Below are positions 13,114 to 24,600 of a stretch of 38,170 nucleotides of DNA, in pieces. Each line of letters starts with the position of its first letter. Position 1 is the first letter of the stretch. The translations under genes were made by a program, and so were the position numbers. This DNA is from a virus: positions 1 through 38,170 of the IMG/VR virus record IMGVR_UViG_3300021197_000871. One strand, written 5' to 3'. Below the pieces are notes generated by a model, which saw only the letters and a program-made list of their open reading frames with translations, made no database searches and had not been told where the DNA came from.

Positions 13114-15251
13114 TGCTTGACGATTCTTTCTACGACAATCCTTCCCTTGTAATTTACGACAACCTCGTAGACGCCTTTAGGGAGCGATCTAAGATCGATC
13201 TGCCCCGATGTAGTGCCAGATACTACGATTTGACCAGAGGCGCTATAAACGTCTGCAAATGCTCCGACAGGCGCCTGGAAGTTAATGACATCTCTAGTTG
13301 GGTTGGGCCATAACTGAACGCGGATATAACCCATGTCCATCACGTTGGTCACGCCCTGACTACAGTATTCGTACATCTCAATGCACACCGCATCCCACCC
13401 CACCTCGCAACAGTAAGGGTCAACCTCGATCACCCATGAGTAACAGTAATCATTGGCCCAGTATGGTTCCCCTGGGCCAGTGATGCAACCAGCATCATAA
13501 AGGCACTCTTCGTTAGCGGGAACGTTGGCGTACACGTTGTAATTAGCTGCGTCTAGGTCCATACACCCAGGCATCGGAGAGATGCAGCTACCGTTTTCTG
13601 TATTGGCCATCGGGTCGTAGTTGATGGCGGTAGGGATGGTGCAGCCGTACACGAACTCAATGCAGCTGTTGTTCTCTGTATTCGCCTCTTCGTTGTAGTT
13701 AAACATGGTTGGGTCGGTGCAGCCGAACACAACCTCTTCGCAATCTGCTTCATCGGTAGCTGCCTCGTTGTAGTTGAAGGCTGTCGGGTCTTGACATCCC
13801 GCGACTTCCAGCTCGTCACAAATGCCGTCGCCATCCATGTCGTTGATGCACTCGTTGTCGCACCCATAGTACTCGATCGGGAAGGTGCAGTCACCATCTA
13901 CGTTTGCCTCTGGGTTGTAGTCACAGGCGAAACTGAGCGTACATCCCACGACACCCTCCACGCAGAAGTCTCCACACACGGGGATACCATCGTATTTGAA
14001 TGGGAACTTCTTGATGGCGTCGGACCAAGGGTTGGTTCCGCCCTCCATGAACACCCCGCTGGGTCCGTCGAAGTAGAACCCGCACTGAGAGGCTGTGGTC
14101 TCTGCGTTGCCCTGCGTAAAGAACATGACCCTGACTGCTTCTCCAGAGTACAGAGGGATCTGAATCTCTTTCTCAAACTCATCGGCAGGATACATGGTAA
14201 ATGGTCCCCAGATCTCGTCTCCCTGCTGAACCCCAATCCAGCTACCGAACCAGCCATCACCTGCCCCGTCTGTAAGTGTCAGAGTAAAGTCACAGCTGGC
14301 CTCTGTCTCTAGCGTGTTGGCATCCTCATTGAAGTTAATTGCCTGAGGATCAGTGCATCCCAGAATCACTTCTGTCTGACAGCTGCCGTCGTCGATAACA
14401 GCACCAGGGTCATATTCTGTAAACCATGAGTCGGTGCAGCCCTGAGGGATAGGAGGAAAGCATGGGTCAATCACGATAGTATCACTTGATACTACTTCGT
14501 ACTGAGTGGTATCACCAACGTAGTACAGTGTCTCTCCACAAAGGCTAGATACAAGCAAGTTGCCGTCAACACCCCCGTAGCAGCTACCACACATACCATC
14601 ACCGAAGCTGTCGTACACGTCCACCCTAAACTCCGAACCAACAGGTAGGCACACAGCCTCCACAATGGGAGCTCCTACAATAGAATAGCCTGACCCCTCA
14701 GCAACCACTTCACCGTCTGGGATTGTGATTAGATCCCAGCTGATCTCAGCTGCATAAGTGTCAGGCGTAACTGTGACAAGGATGTTGTTGTATCCTTCTT
14801 CGCATTGCACAGGCGGGAAGTCGCAGGGTGCAGGGGCGTTGGCCCATGGGTGATAGTTGATTGCACCCGCCTGCATACAACCGAAGATTGGTGGCGGACA
14901 GGCAAGCACTTCGAAGGGAATGGTTTGCTCTGAGGTATTGAAGTCATACACCGTGGTGTCTAACTCACAGGTGTTGATCGAGAACCACCCCTCACCAAAT
15001 CCACAGCAGATGCCATCGCCAAAAGAGTCGTAGATGGTAAAGGTGTACTCACCAAGAGGCAGTGGAAGAAACGCCTCGACATACGGGAACTCACCCTGAA
15101 GAGGAGCAGACCCCGCAACTATCGCGTTGCTTGAGTCTCGAACTAGCCATGTGGTTTCTTGCCCATAGCCATCTCCTTGGATAGAAATGGAGACCCAGCC
15201 TGTCTGCGCTGTTGCAAACAGAGGCAAAAACATAAGCAATAAACCTCTCAT
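13110..15251 (-). CDS. Secreted multidomain protein with type IX secretion sorting domain, 713 aa
   Basis: A signal peptide (1-16, LLLMFLPLFATAQ) starts the protein. Three related 'GDG' modules follow: YDSFGDGICC near 74-83, YDSFGDGMCG near 213-222, and DGAGDGWFGS near 328-337. Eight Cys-bracketed repeats of the form 'GCTDPxAxNYNxxAN...C' follow or are interspersed, the last four in tandem (485-583). There is also a Ca-binding-like NDMDGDGICDE loop at 470-480 and a Cys-rich module near 589-632. Residues 645-713 form a T9SS type A sorting domain (VQLWPNPTRDVINF, then SGQIVVSG, then LPKGVYEVVV). Such proteins are exported by host T9SS and attached to, or released from, the cell surface. Finding one in a phage late operon is unusual. 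Confidence 0.85.
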   Translation of the reverse strand: MRGLLLMFLPLFATAQTGWVSISIQGDGYGQETTWLVRDSSNAIVAGSAPLQGEFPYVEAFLPLPLGEYTFTIYDSFGDGICCGFGEGWFSINTCELDTTVYDFNTSEQTIPFEVLACPPPIFGCMQAGAINYHPWANAPAPCDFPPVQCEEGYNNILVTVTPDTYAAEISWDLITIPDGEVVAEGSGYSIVGAPIVEAVCLPVGSEFRVDVYDSFGDGMCGSCYGGVDGNLLVSSLCGETLYYVGDTTQYEVVSSDTIVIDPCFPPIPQGCTDSWFTEYDPGAVIDDGSCQTEVILGCTDPQAINFNEDANTLETEASCDFTLTLTDGAGDGWFGSWIGVQQGDEIWGPFTMYPADEFEKEIQIPLYSGEAVRVMFFTQGNAETTASQCGFYFDGPSGVFMEGGTNPWSDAIKKFPFKYDGIPVCGDFCVEGVVGCTLSFACDYNPEANVDGDCTFPIEYYGCDNECINDMDGDGICDELEVAGCQDPTAFNYNEAATDEADCEEVVFGCTDPTMFNYNEEANTENNSCIEFVYGCTIPTAINYDPMANTENGSCISPMPGCMDLDAANYNVYANVPANEECLYDAGCITGPGEPYWANDYCYSWVIEVDPYCCEVGWDAVCIEMYEYCSQGVTNVMDMGYIRVQLWPNPTRDVINFQAPVGAFADVYSASGQIVVSGTTSGQIDLRSLPKGVYEVVVNYKGRIVVERIVKQ
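13113..13319 (-). other. T9SS type A C-terminal sorting domain (coding segment)
   Basis: This segment encodes residues 645-713 of the secreted protein. The order of motifs is that of the Por/T9SS sorting domain of Bacteroidota: 'LWPNPTRD' at the start, the central 'VYSASGQIV' strand, 'IDLRSLPKGVYEVVV', and a basic tail 'RIVVERIVKQ'. In hosts the domain targets cargo to the T9SS translocon and is cleaved by PorU or another sortase. Confidence 0.88.
13503..13799 (-). repeat. Four tandem GCTD/NYN protein repeats, 25-26 residues apart
   Basis: Residues 485-583 of the secreted protein hold four consecutive units (GCQDPTAFNYNEAATDEADC and three close relatives), spaced 25 or 26 residues apart, about 75-78 bases. 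Each has a Cys at both ends and an acidic Asn/Asp-rich middle. Four further, more diverged units lie upstream in the same protein (near 124, 271, 298 and 436). Repeats of this type are common in surface proteins of marine Bacteroidota and are thought to bind calcium and form disulfides. Confidence 0.8.
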
Positions 15252-15682
15252 TTCTTGGCTTTCTCGATGGTTCTTCCTGCGAAGTATGCACCAAACGCAG
15301 TCAACATCAAAATCTGTAACAAATCCACATAAGAGTCCTTTACATTAAAGGCTACATTATCCATGCTGTCTATAAACATAGTCACCATAAACATGCTCAT
15401 CAGGGCGATAAGAGTGACAGGTCTGATCAGCTTTGCAAGCTTCACATCGCTACCCATATCTGCCTTCCATCTCTCGGTGACGTTGTTTTGAAACTGGATC
15501 TCTGCGTCGACGGCAGCCACCCCTTCGTCTGTGTTGACGTCGGGGTCTTTGTCGATAAGATTCTTTACGATTCCAAGTCCACCGCTATCGGGCAACAAGT
15601 CCCCAACAACATCAAGCACATTAGGTGCTTTTGACTTGAGCCACTTACCGAGGCCCGTGTCTTTAATCTTCTGATCTTTCAT
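15248..15682 (-). CDS. Holin-like protein (GTA-holin/3TM type), 144 aa
   Basis: The C-terminal half carries the 'ERWKADMGSDVKLAKLIRPV' signature, close to the RW-x-A-D-M-x-S-D pattern of the phage/GTA holin family. Two membrane helices follow (about 88-104, PVTLIALMSMFMVTMF, and 119-136, VDLLQILMLTAFGAYFAG), with a basic end KAKK. The N-terminal 70 residues are soluble and include a Gly-rich amphipathic stretch (VLDVVGDLLPDSGGLGIV) that might be a third membrane-active segment. It would form inner-membrane lesions to time lysis. No endolysin gene is recognisable next to it. It overlaps the 3094-residue gene by 20 bases and the T9SS gene by ATGA. Confidence 0.7.
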   Translation of the reverse strand: MKDQKIKDTGLGKWLKSKAPNVLDVVGDLLPDSGGLGIVKNLIDKDPDVNTDEGVAAVDAEIQFQNNVTERWKADMGSDVKLAKLIRPVTLIALMSMFMVTMFIDSMDNVAFNVKDSYVDLLQILMLTAFGAYFAGRTIEKAKK

Positions 15683-18600
15683 TTTCGTATTGTTCTTGCA
15701 TGATTTGGAAGAGCATCAGGGTGTGATTGCGGAATCTGTTGCCCTGGTACTCGATTGCTCCGTTGTAGTGATCGTTAACCTTGTTCATAGCCATGACGCG
15801 CTCTTCGTCGCCCATCTTGGCGTATTCCTCTGTTGCAATCAAAGCTTCGAGCTCTTGATATCGCTCCTTACCTGAAGCCTCCATGAGCTTGTTGAGCTGC
15901 GTGGTGTTCAAGTAGAACGCCTGATCTTGGAACTCTTCGTCCTGCATCCATGGGTAATTGATGCCTGCTTTCTGGAGCTTGCTCCTGTATCTGGAAGTAA
16001 TGTTTGGTACATTGATCTTTCTCTTTGCGGCATAACCAGGAGTTCCGCAGGCCTTAGTCAAGTCTTCTGTTTGCTCGTAAAGCCTGTAGATCTCGTTAGA
16101 CACAGCATCCGCCTCACCTTGTCTAGACTTGGTTATGTCGAAGATCTGATACGCAATACCAGTGGTGCCTCTGGGCGTTTGCTTGATAGGATTACCTTTC
16201 CAGTCCACACGAACTGGCAGCTCTGACAAACCAAACGTTCTGTCCTTGATGGTGTATGCCATCTGAGTCAGCATTCTTTCTGTCGTAGACATATCTTTGG
16301 TGACTCTCGTGTCTGGCAAGAACTCTCTGTTGCCCCTGTACACAGCAGAAAGCGTGTTTGGAAGCACAGTTGCAGACACAGCCTGGAACGTAGTTCTGGT
16401 CCACTTCTCAAAGCTCTTCTCCAGGTCTTTCACATCGGCAGATCCCACTACATCCAGGAGGGTAGACATTCCCTGCATGAAGCTTTGATCCATCATATAT
16501 GTAATTCCTGAGAACGCACCCACACCAAACACATCCTGAAGGGCGTGCAAAGCGAACTCTTCGTCGTCTCTCTGCCTGAGTTCCTCTTTGTTCACAGACT
16601 TAGCTGTTGCGCCAATCACAGCTCCCAAGATACCGAGCTTATTGTACCCCACGAACACGTCGTCAGGCTGGTGAGATGAATCTTCACCTCTCACCCAACG
16701 CTGAACACCTGTTACGTTGATGCTACTTGGCGGGAACTGGTCGTAAGAAATGTTTCTCTTCTCGTCATCGCTCCAGTCGAGGGCTTCTGAGATCAAGCCC
16801 TCTCTGATCAGAGCGACTGCAGTCTGAGAAACCATAGTCCCAACAACGATCTTACCAAAGTCTTGTGATGCTCCACGAGCATCTCCCTCGGATAGTTTCT
16901 TTACGATTGATGGTCCAGCTACGTATGGAGACACGTAAGTCAATGTCTCAATAAGCATGTTTGCTGGAGTTCTAACATAAGGCATATTAGACCTAATCAC
17001 GAACTTAGCAAACGCATTTGAATCAAGACCTGGAACCCAAGACATGCCCTTAGAAATGACTCTTTCGAAGAACTTCACTGAGTCTTCCGCCACATCTGAC
17101 ATGGCTGTTCTCTCTTGGAACGTAAGCTTTCTTCCTTCTCTCTCAGCTGCTTCTCTTGCCTTCTTTGTAGGGTGCTTGATGAAGTTAGTCAAAGCGTCGC
17201 CTTCCAATCCCATGTTCTTACCAGCCTGATACAGCTCGATACCCTCAACATATCTTCTGAATGGAGTATCACCCAGGGTCAAGAATCTGAACATGGTTTC
17301 AGCTGGGATTCCAAATGTCCCTTGAACAGCGAGCTTGACTCTTTGTCTGTTTGAAACTGCTCCATCTGGCCCGAGTGGCAGGTCTCCCTTACCCATGGCT
17401 GACATCAATGATCGGAACGGAGCAAAACCTCTATGCACTCTCCACTCCGTCACGTCAGCCTCTTGACCTGTAGCGATGGTGTCCAATGCCTCGACAAAGC
17501 CTTGCCCGAACTTACGCAATCCGTACATGTATGCGTTGATTGCATAGTTTCTCTTCATCGGGGACTCAATCCCAAATGCATTGATCAGTCTCTCCACTGG
17601 CAAGGCGACGGCATCTACAGCCACCTTGCCTAGTGCGTTTACCATGTTGGCTCCTACGTTTGTGATCTGAGACATAGGGGTAAGCAAGTTACCCTGGATA
17701 AGCATGGTCCCAATCTCACCCCATCCTCTTTCGATCACGCCGTTAGAGAATGTGTCCAGCTCTCTTTCAGCAAGCTTCACTCTTCTAGTGGCTGCTTCGA
17801 GCTCAATCTCCACATCCTGACCAGCGATCGCCTGCTTCATGAGCTCTTCGTGCTCAGCTTGTCTTTGGAAAAGATCAGCTGCAATCCTCTCAAGCCTTTG
17901 TTTCTGTGCAGGAGAGAGGCTGTTACCTCGCTTTTGTACCGCGCTCTCAATGACACCGACAATGCCAGCTGGTGTACCAGACTTGAGTTCTCTGAGGTGC
18001 CTCAATAGGCGACCAGCTGTGGTTCCTGCAGCGGCAGCCTGCTCGACCAAAAACGGAACAGCATCCATGTCTCCTCTACCCACGGCTCTATTGATGAGCT
18101 CGGATGTAGCAAGAACTCCGAGATCATCATTCCTGCTCTGTAAATTCCCAAGACCCTGCCCACTCATCATTGCGATGAGGTCAGCGTCACTCTTGTCACT
18201 GAGTTCTCCCTTGAGTTCTTTTAGGCTCTGTGGTGTGAAGTAGTTCTTAGGGTTGCTAAGGATCTCGCCTCGCACTCCTGGGTACTTCCGAGCCATTCGG
18301 CCAGCAGTCTTACGAGTCTTCAGCAGACTAGACGCCCTGCTCTGCGCTTCCTCCATGTTGGCTGCAACCTCGCTTTCGTTAAGTGCGACCTTGGATTCAA
18401 CAGGCATGTTGTCGTAAGCCAACTCAACGTCCAATGCGTCTGCAAACTGAACTCCATTTTTCTCGGCCATTGCCTGGAATCTCTTGACTGCCTTAGTGTA
18501 CTTAGGTCCACGCTTAACTCTCTTTGCTCTTTCAGATGCAGTCTCAGATCTACCTTGCTTCAGGGTAGGATCGTTGAAACCGTAGTATTCAATATCACCT

Positions 18601-21600
18601 CTCAGGTAAACTGTGTTACCCACGATGGTCGCCTCTTCGGCAGACTTGATGGGTCTGCCTGCAGCGTCCACAAATACGTTGTGCTTGAATGGGTTGAAGA
18701 ATGCCTTCACCCCGTCGAAGTTCATGAGATCAATGTTGTCGGTCATGAACTCACCATCCACGCTGGCCATAGGGAACTTGTTCTCTTGGAACGTAACGAT
18801 CTTCTTGCGTGCGTTCTGATTGACATTCAGGTTTGGATTCTTGACCATGACAGCACCAGCGTACTTCAAGGCCTCGCCTGTAGCGGTCTTGTCGTGCATA
18901 GTCTGAACTGGGACTCCTGTGTTCTTCATGACGTTGAGGTTGAGTCTAACCCCAACCTTTCTGCCAGACTCCACCTGAACTCCCTTAGCAATAATCCTTC
19001 TTGACGTAGCATCTGTATTCAAGGCTTCTTGCACAGCTCTGTTGCTGATCGATTCTCCATTCCTCAGGACGGCAAGAGCCTCCTTTGGACCTCTCGTTCT
19101 GTACAGATTAGATTGCGTCGCGTCCTTCTTGCCTGCCTCTGTAGGGAACAGCAGCAGCTGAGATGCTCTTGCATCAGACTTGCTCTTCATTGGAGGCAAG
19201 TTCCTAAGAGCCCCAGCGTATGTTTTATAGTCGAGAGATTCTTGGAGATTGCCGTCTGCATCGAATATGGCGTTGTCTTTGTGACCGACGAAGATTTGTC
19301 TGTCAGCAAAAACCAACTGTCCAACTGTTGATGGAGTGACTCTTTGGTCTGGGAATGTGTCAGCCAAAACACTAGCCATCTGAGCAACAAACTCCCCCGA
19401 CTTTCTCTTCTTGGAGTTGCTTTCTGGTAGGCTTGGATTTTCGATTTGCTCCAAGATGCGATTAAGAGCAGAAATATCTGACTCTGACTTGCCCTCTACC
19501 TCCAAGAAGTCAATGTGTTGTTTAGCAGCCCTGTAGATGTCTGCCATTATCCCCAACGCTTCGCTTACCTCTCGTCTATTCTTAGCGTCTCTGCCCATAA
19601 CCCCTCCGAAAAGAGAAGCGCCCTGAGCATTTCCAGATGCCGTTTCCACGCTTTTACCCAACTTATTTAAGGGAAGCGGCTTGCCCTTAGAATCCTTCAT
19701 TTCGACTCCCATAGACTCAAGCCTCCTTGTGAGCCTTAGCCAGTTTCTAAGAACAACACCTTCTGCCCCTTCATACGTCCCCAGCACAAGCTGCGTTGTG
19801 TTGTACACATGAGTGTCTACGGTGACGATGTCTGAGAGCTTGCCTGACTTTTCGTTCGAAAGGTTTGGCATAAGCTCTTGGTTCATATTGAGCAACCAAG
19901 CGCCGACCTTGTTACCAAACAAAGCTTGAGACATAGTTCTTTCAATCACATTCGCTCCCGAGTATGGCGACAACAAGAATCCCGTGAGTCTCTTCCAATC
20001 AACCTCTCCGTCAGGTCTCACAAAAGGACCGTTATCAGAAATCTCTTTTGCGTAGATCTTCTTAAATGTTGGGCTGATACCCTTGAGATCAAGATCTCCG
20101 TTGATGATTGAGTTGAGCTTTCTGATTGCCTTGGCATACGATCTAACACCAATCCCAGATGCTCCTTTGATCTTCTTAGCACCAACCTTCTTAGCGAGGT
20201 TCTCTGTAATGCCACTAGCTCCGTCAAACTTGAGCGCCTCTGACTCGACCATGAGTTGCAGAACAGCCTCCATGTTTGGCTTAGACTGGTTCTTTGCTGA
20301 CACGAGGGCCGCAAAGAAGTTCATCTTAGCCAAGTTGTTGAACCTGCTGCCAGTAAGTGCGCCCTCATCAAGGGCTTGATCCACCTTGGCCTCAGCCTCG
20401 GCTTGATAGTTTACAAAGTATTCTAGCGGATTTTCATCGCCAAACTTTGCTGCTCTAAGTTCTGGACTAGCCATGTACTGACCCATAAGCCCCTGGAACA
20501 CCTCTTGCATTGCTGCTGGGTTATCCTCAAACTTAACCATAAGGAACTGCCTCATGGCATCATAAGCGGCTGCACGTGAGTTTACCGATTTCCCTTTAGG
20601 TATTTCAACACCCATGTTACGCAAAGCCTTCTCAAGCATCTTTACGTGTTGAGGGCTAAAGGCATCTCTTTCGAGGTTGATCATGAACTCAAACAGAGAG
20701 TCAGAAGCTCTGGTCTCCGAGTCGCCTTTGAAGTTAAACTCCTTACCCTTAGCCTTAGCCTCTCTTTCAATGATTCCCTCTACGTGAGTATACAGACCGT
20801 CAAGTCGTTCTTGGAACTGCGGTGCTTTGCCAAACGCTTGTGGGTTTGTCTCGCCCCTGCTTTCGGCCTGACTAATCATTCTCAAGATCGGAGCTGTCTT
20901 CCTTCTCACAGCAGCGGCCACGGGCTTGGAAATAAGCCCTTGCGCCTCTGCTGAAGACACCATTCTGTTGAGGTCTTTGCCCTTCTGCTTGATCGGATTT
21001 GAATCGAGTCTGTTGCTTTTTCTAGCGCCATACCCTTTGATTCGGTCAACATCAACGACCTTACCCTCAGAGTCAGTAAAGCCAGTAAGCTCTTGCTTCT
21101 TGCCCATGTCAGTGGTCTTTTTCCACCAGTTGATGAAGTGCCACTGATCTCTAAACGACTTGGTTTCTTTGACAGACCCAATATCCTTTCTTTCCCCAAA
21201 CCCGAAGTACTTGTAGATAGGCTTGTTGTAGGTGACGGTCACGGTGCCATCTTCATTCTTAGCAAGTCTCGCAGGTGACACTCTCTCAGAAGCTCTTGTC
21301 TCACCTGCAAAAGCCTGAGAGTCAACGGTCAAGTCCGAACCAAACACGATACCCTTCTCTTGAGCCATTGCAAACTTGGCAATGATAGCCCTCATGGAGT
21401 CCGAGTTGGTGATAGCCAGATCCTTCCCTGCTGCTCCATGGATTGCAATCATCATTTTGTTGATGGCAATTCTCACTCTCTCGATAATACCAAGATCTAC
21501 ATCCCCAGCGGCCAAGGCTGACAGCAACTCGATTGTAGTTTCTTCGAAGACCTCAGCCTTAGGCTTGCTCCCGTAAGCTCTTTCCTTTTCTTCCATCCTC

Positions 21601-24600
21601 TCAATGAGGTCTGGATTTCTTCTAGCCACGATGGCGGCAATGTTGTCTCTGAAGCTCTGAGCAACATCAGGATTCTTAGAGTACATATTGTACAGTGTCT
21701 TCCCGATCACTGCGTGCATAACCTCCTCCTGCACTGTTTCTGCGAAACTCTTTGTTCTCTTTAAGCCTCCTTCTCCTCGGTCAAACTCAAGTCTTTGGTT
21801 TTCTCTAATCTGAGACGGATTGATGTGGATTGCTCCTCCAGAGTACAGCCCACCCCATGTCGTTCCGTGCTCACCCCCGTCCAGGTTGCCAGCTGTTTCG
21901 GCGTCTGGATATACCACAAGATCCAGACCTAAGAAATCAGCAAAGGCTTGGAATCTGTTAAGGATCTTAGCTTCTTTTGCTGTGAGACCACCCATGCCCT
22001 CAAGCCAAGTCCCTTTACCGTTTTTTCTGTTTGCTTGAACAGATCTGTCTGGGTATTTCGACTTAGGCGCAGCCTCTGATTCCTTTGACTCAGATCTTGT
22101 CTCCTCTACCAGCTGATCAATCTCACTTAGGTCGTCAGTGGCTGAAGTTTCTTTCTCTTCAGCCTTAGACTCTGTCAGTGCTCTAATATCTGCTACTCTG
22201 TCGATCTCTGGCTTCAGCCCCTCTACAACCTTCCCGTCGCCGCCAGTGGCAATCTCCTCCATTGTATCAAGAGCAAATACAGAAACCTGGTTGTATTGCT
22301 CGCCGAGTGAGACTGCTGCCTTCTTATCGACCACGGCTGACACGTCGATGAATGTCTGATCTGACTGGGCATCGTAGTACGTTCCGATTGATAGGACGTC
22401 TTCGTTGCCTTCAAAAATATCTTTGTTGGCTTCTTTGAACTCGTTAAGAATCTGAACCATCTCTTGCTGGCTCATCTTGCCTTTCACGATCTTGCTTCTT
22501 TCATTGAAGATGCTTACCGAAGCCTTCGGTTGGCCCACTTGGTTTTGACCATCAAGCGTGTATGTGCTGCCCAGTACGCCTCCAGTAGCCTCATCTGCGA
22601 AGTGGTTCTCCGATTGAGATTCAGCACTCCACGATGTTGCTGGCTCTTCAAGTACAGCAGCTTCTGACTCTATGCCGAGCACAGAGGACAAACCGTTTGC
22701 AGCCTCCAAGACACCAGCCTCTGATTGGTCTGACGGCGTTGAGTCGTACTCAGATCTAGCGCCGTTGTAATTAGACAGAGCCTCCACAAGGGACTGACTC
22801 TCCTGCTCAACAGCCTGGATCTCTGATTCAATGTCAGCTACGTCGCTCTCACTTCTAGTGCCTTCAGCGACCTCCTCTATAGCGGTTTGAAGTCTCTCAT
22901 TGAGTGACAATCTTTCTTGCTCAAGAGAAGCTATCTGATCCTGAACCTGCTCTTTGACTTCCGTGGTGGCCTCTACATTATTCAAAGACACCTCGTTAGG
23001 GTTGAAGCTGTCCTCTAGGGTCTTTCTCTGGGTGGCCTTTCTTTCTAGCTCTGCCTCAAGCTCTGCCCTTGACTCTGATGTCAGGTTTTTGCTCTTGAGT
23101 TCAAGCTGGATGTTGTGGATGTCTGTGTCGATTGACTGCAAGGCACGGGCCTTTCTGGGCTCAGCTTGCGCCATCTTCTTGTATCTGTCCAAAAGACTGC
23201 TTCTTCTAGACTTAGCCTCTTTCTCTTGGCTTTCTGCAAGAGATGCGAGTCTAGATCTCTCTGCTCTGCCGACAGTGCTCTTTGCTTTCTTTCTGTTTGA
23301 CGCAGCCTTTGACTCCAAGTCTGATGCAACCTTGCCTTCGGCGGAGTTGTTTGACTTAGTCAAAACTTTTGCGGCAGAAGAGGTGCTTTGTGCGTCAAGG
23401 TCAATCTGAGATACTCCCTTAGGCTGCATCTTTGTAGCGTGAGCAATACCCTTTCTAGCAATCTCAGCAGCAAGCTCGGTGTCTCCGTTCGCCAGAGCTC
23501 TCTGTGTATTTGCAAGAGAGTAGTCTGTTGCTGAGCTTAGAGCAGCCTCATCTAGATCTACACCAGCCTTCTGAGCTTCTTCCTTGATTACCTCTTTTGT
23601 CTCGTTGATGGTTCTTTTCTGACCTTTTCTAACGCCAGAAACTCTGGAGCTCATCTCATCATCGTTCTTGATGTCGAGTCTAGACACATCATTACCCCCT
23701 TCAATAAACTGTTGAGCCTCAATAGCCGTTACAGACTGACCGTCAATTTTGTAGCTAGGTGTGAACACGAGGTTCGATCCTACAGTGAGACCAGACATAG
23801 GTACTTCAGCAATACCCTCTAAAACAGCTTCAAAGGCATCAATCTCTCCAACAGAGGCCAACTGAGCAGCAGCTTCACCCACCATAGCCATAGGTGTTTC
23901 TACAGCCATACCAACAGCGCTCTTGCCTGCTGTCGACGTCAGAGCTTTTGTACCGCTTTTAGCGGCAAGACCCATGGCCTTCCCAGAGCCCACAGCAGCG
24001 AGAGAATCAAAAACAGCAATAGTTACGCCTCGGGCAATAGCCTGAGAGCGCATGTGACTTACAATCTTTTCGTCGTTAAAGACCTTCTCCAGGTTTTGGC
24101 CAGTGATGTCCATTCCCTTGGTTTGAAGCTCTTCTTTGAGAATCTCCATGATTGTGGCGTGGGCATCAACCATGCCTGACACGCCACCCATAAATCCCTT
24201 CACAAAGCCACCTGCGCCTCCAACAAGACCACCAGCCGCAGTTCCAGCTCCAGGAACAACACTTCCCGCACCAGCACCAACAGCAGCGTATGCACCAGCA
24301 GTGACACCTCCCATTCCTACACCTCCAGCAACCCCGCTAAGCTCAGTTCCAGAACCAAGCATACGGCCAAATGAGTTGGCCAAAACCTCAGACCCACCCT
24401 CGATGTTGTCTGCAAAGACTCCAACCTTATCCCAAAACCCTAGGTCTGGAGCCTGCATGGCCTGGTTAAAGTTAGCAGCAGCTTCTGACTGACCAACGCT
24501 ATCAATGTTTCTCATGGCCTGGGCAAGCGCCTCAAAGTCGGCGTCGCCATCCATGGCCCCGATAAGCTCGTCACCCAAACCCCCCTCAAGTCTACCCTGC

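Noticed and set aside
13503-13799. Regularly spaced DNA repeats as a CRISPR array
   Set aside because: The 75-78-base periodicity comes from protein repeats within one reading frame. Units diverge at the DNA level and there are no constant repeats with unique spacers.
13791-14312. Long open frame on the plus strand opposite the T9SS cargo gene
   Set aside because: It is antisense to a protein with clear repeats and domain motifs, and its own product shows no motifs. The frame is a by-product of the opposite strand's codon composition.
13110-15251. T9SS-domain protein as a tail fibre
   Set aside because: A signal peptide and a T9SS sorting domain make no sense for a cytoplasmically assembled tail fibre, and the gene lies after the holin-like gene rather than with tail genes. 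It is not fully excluded.
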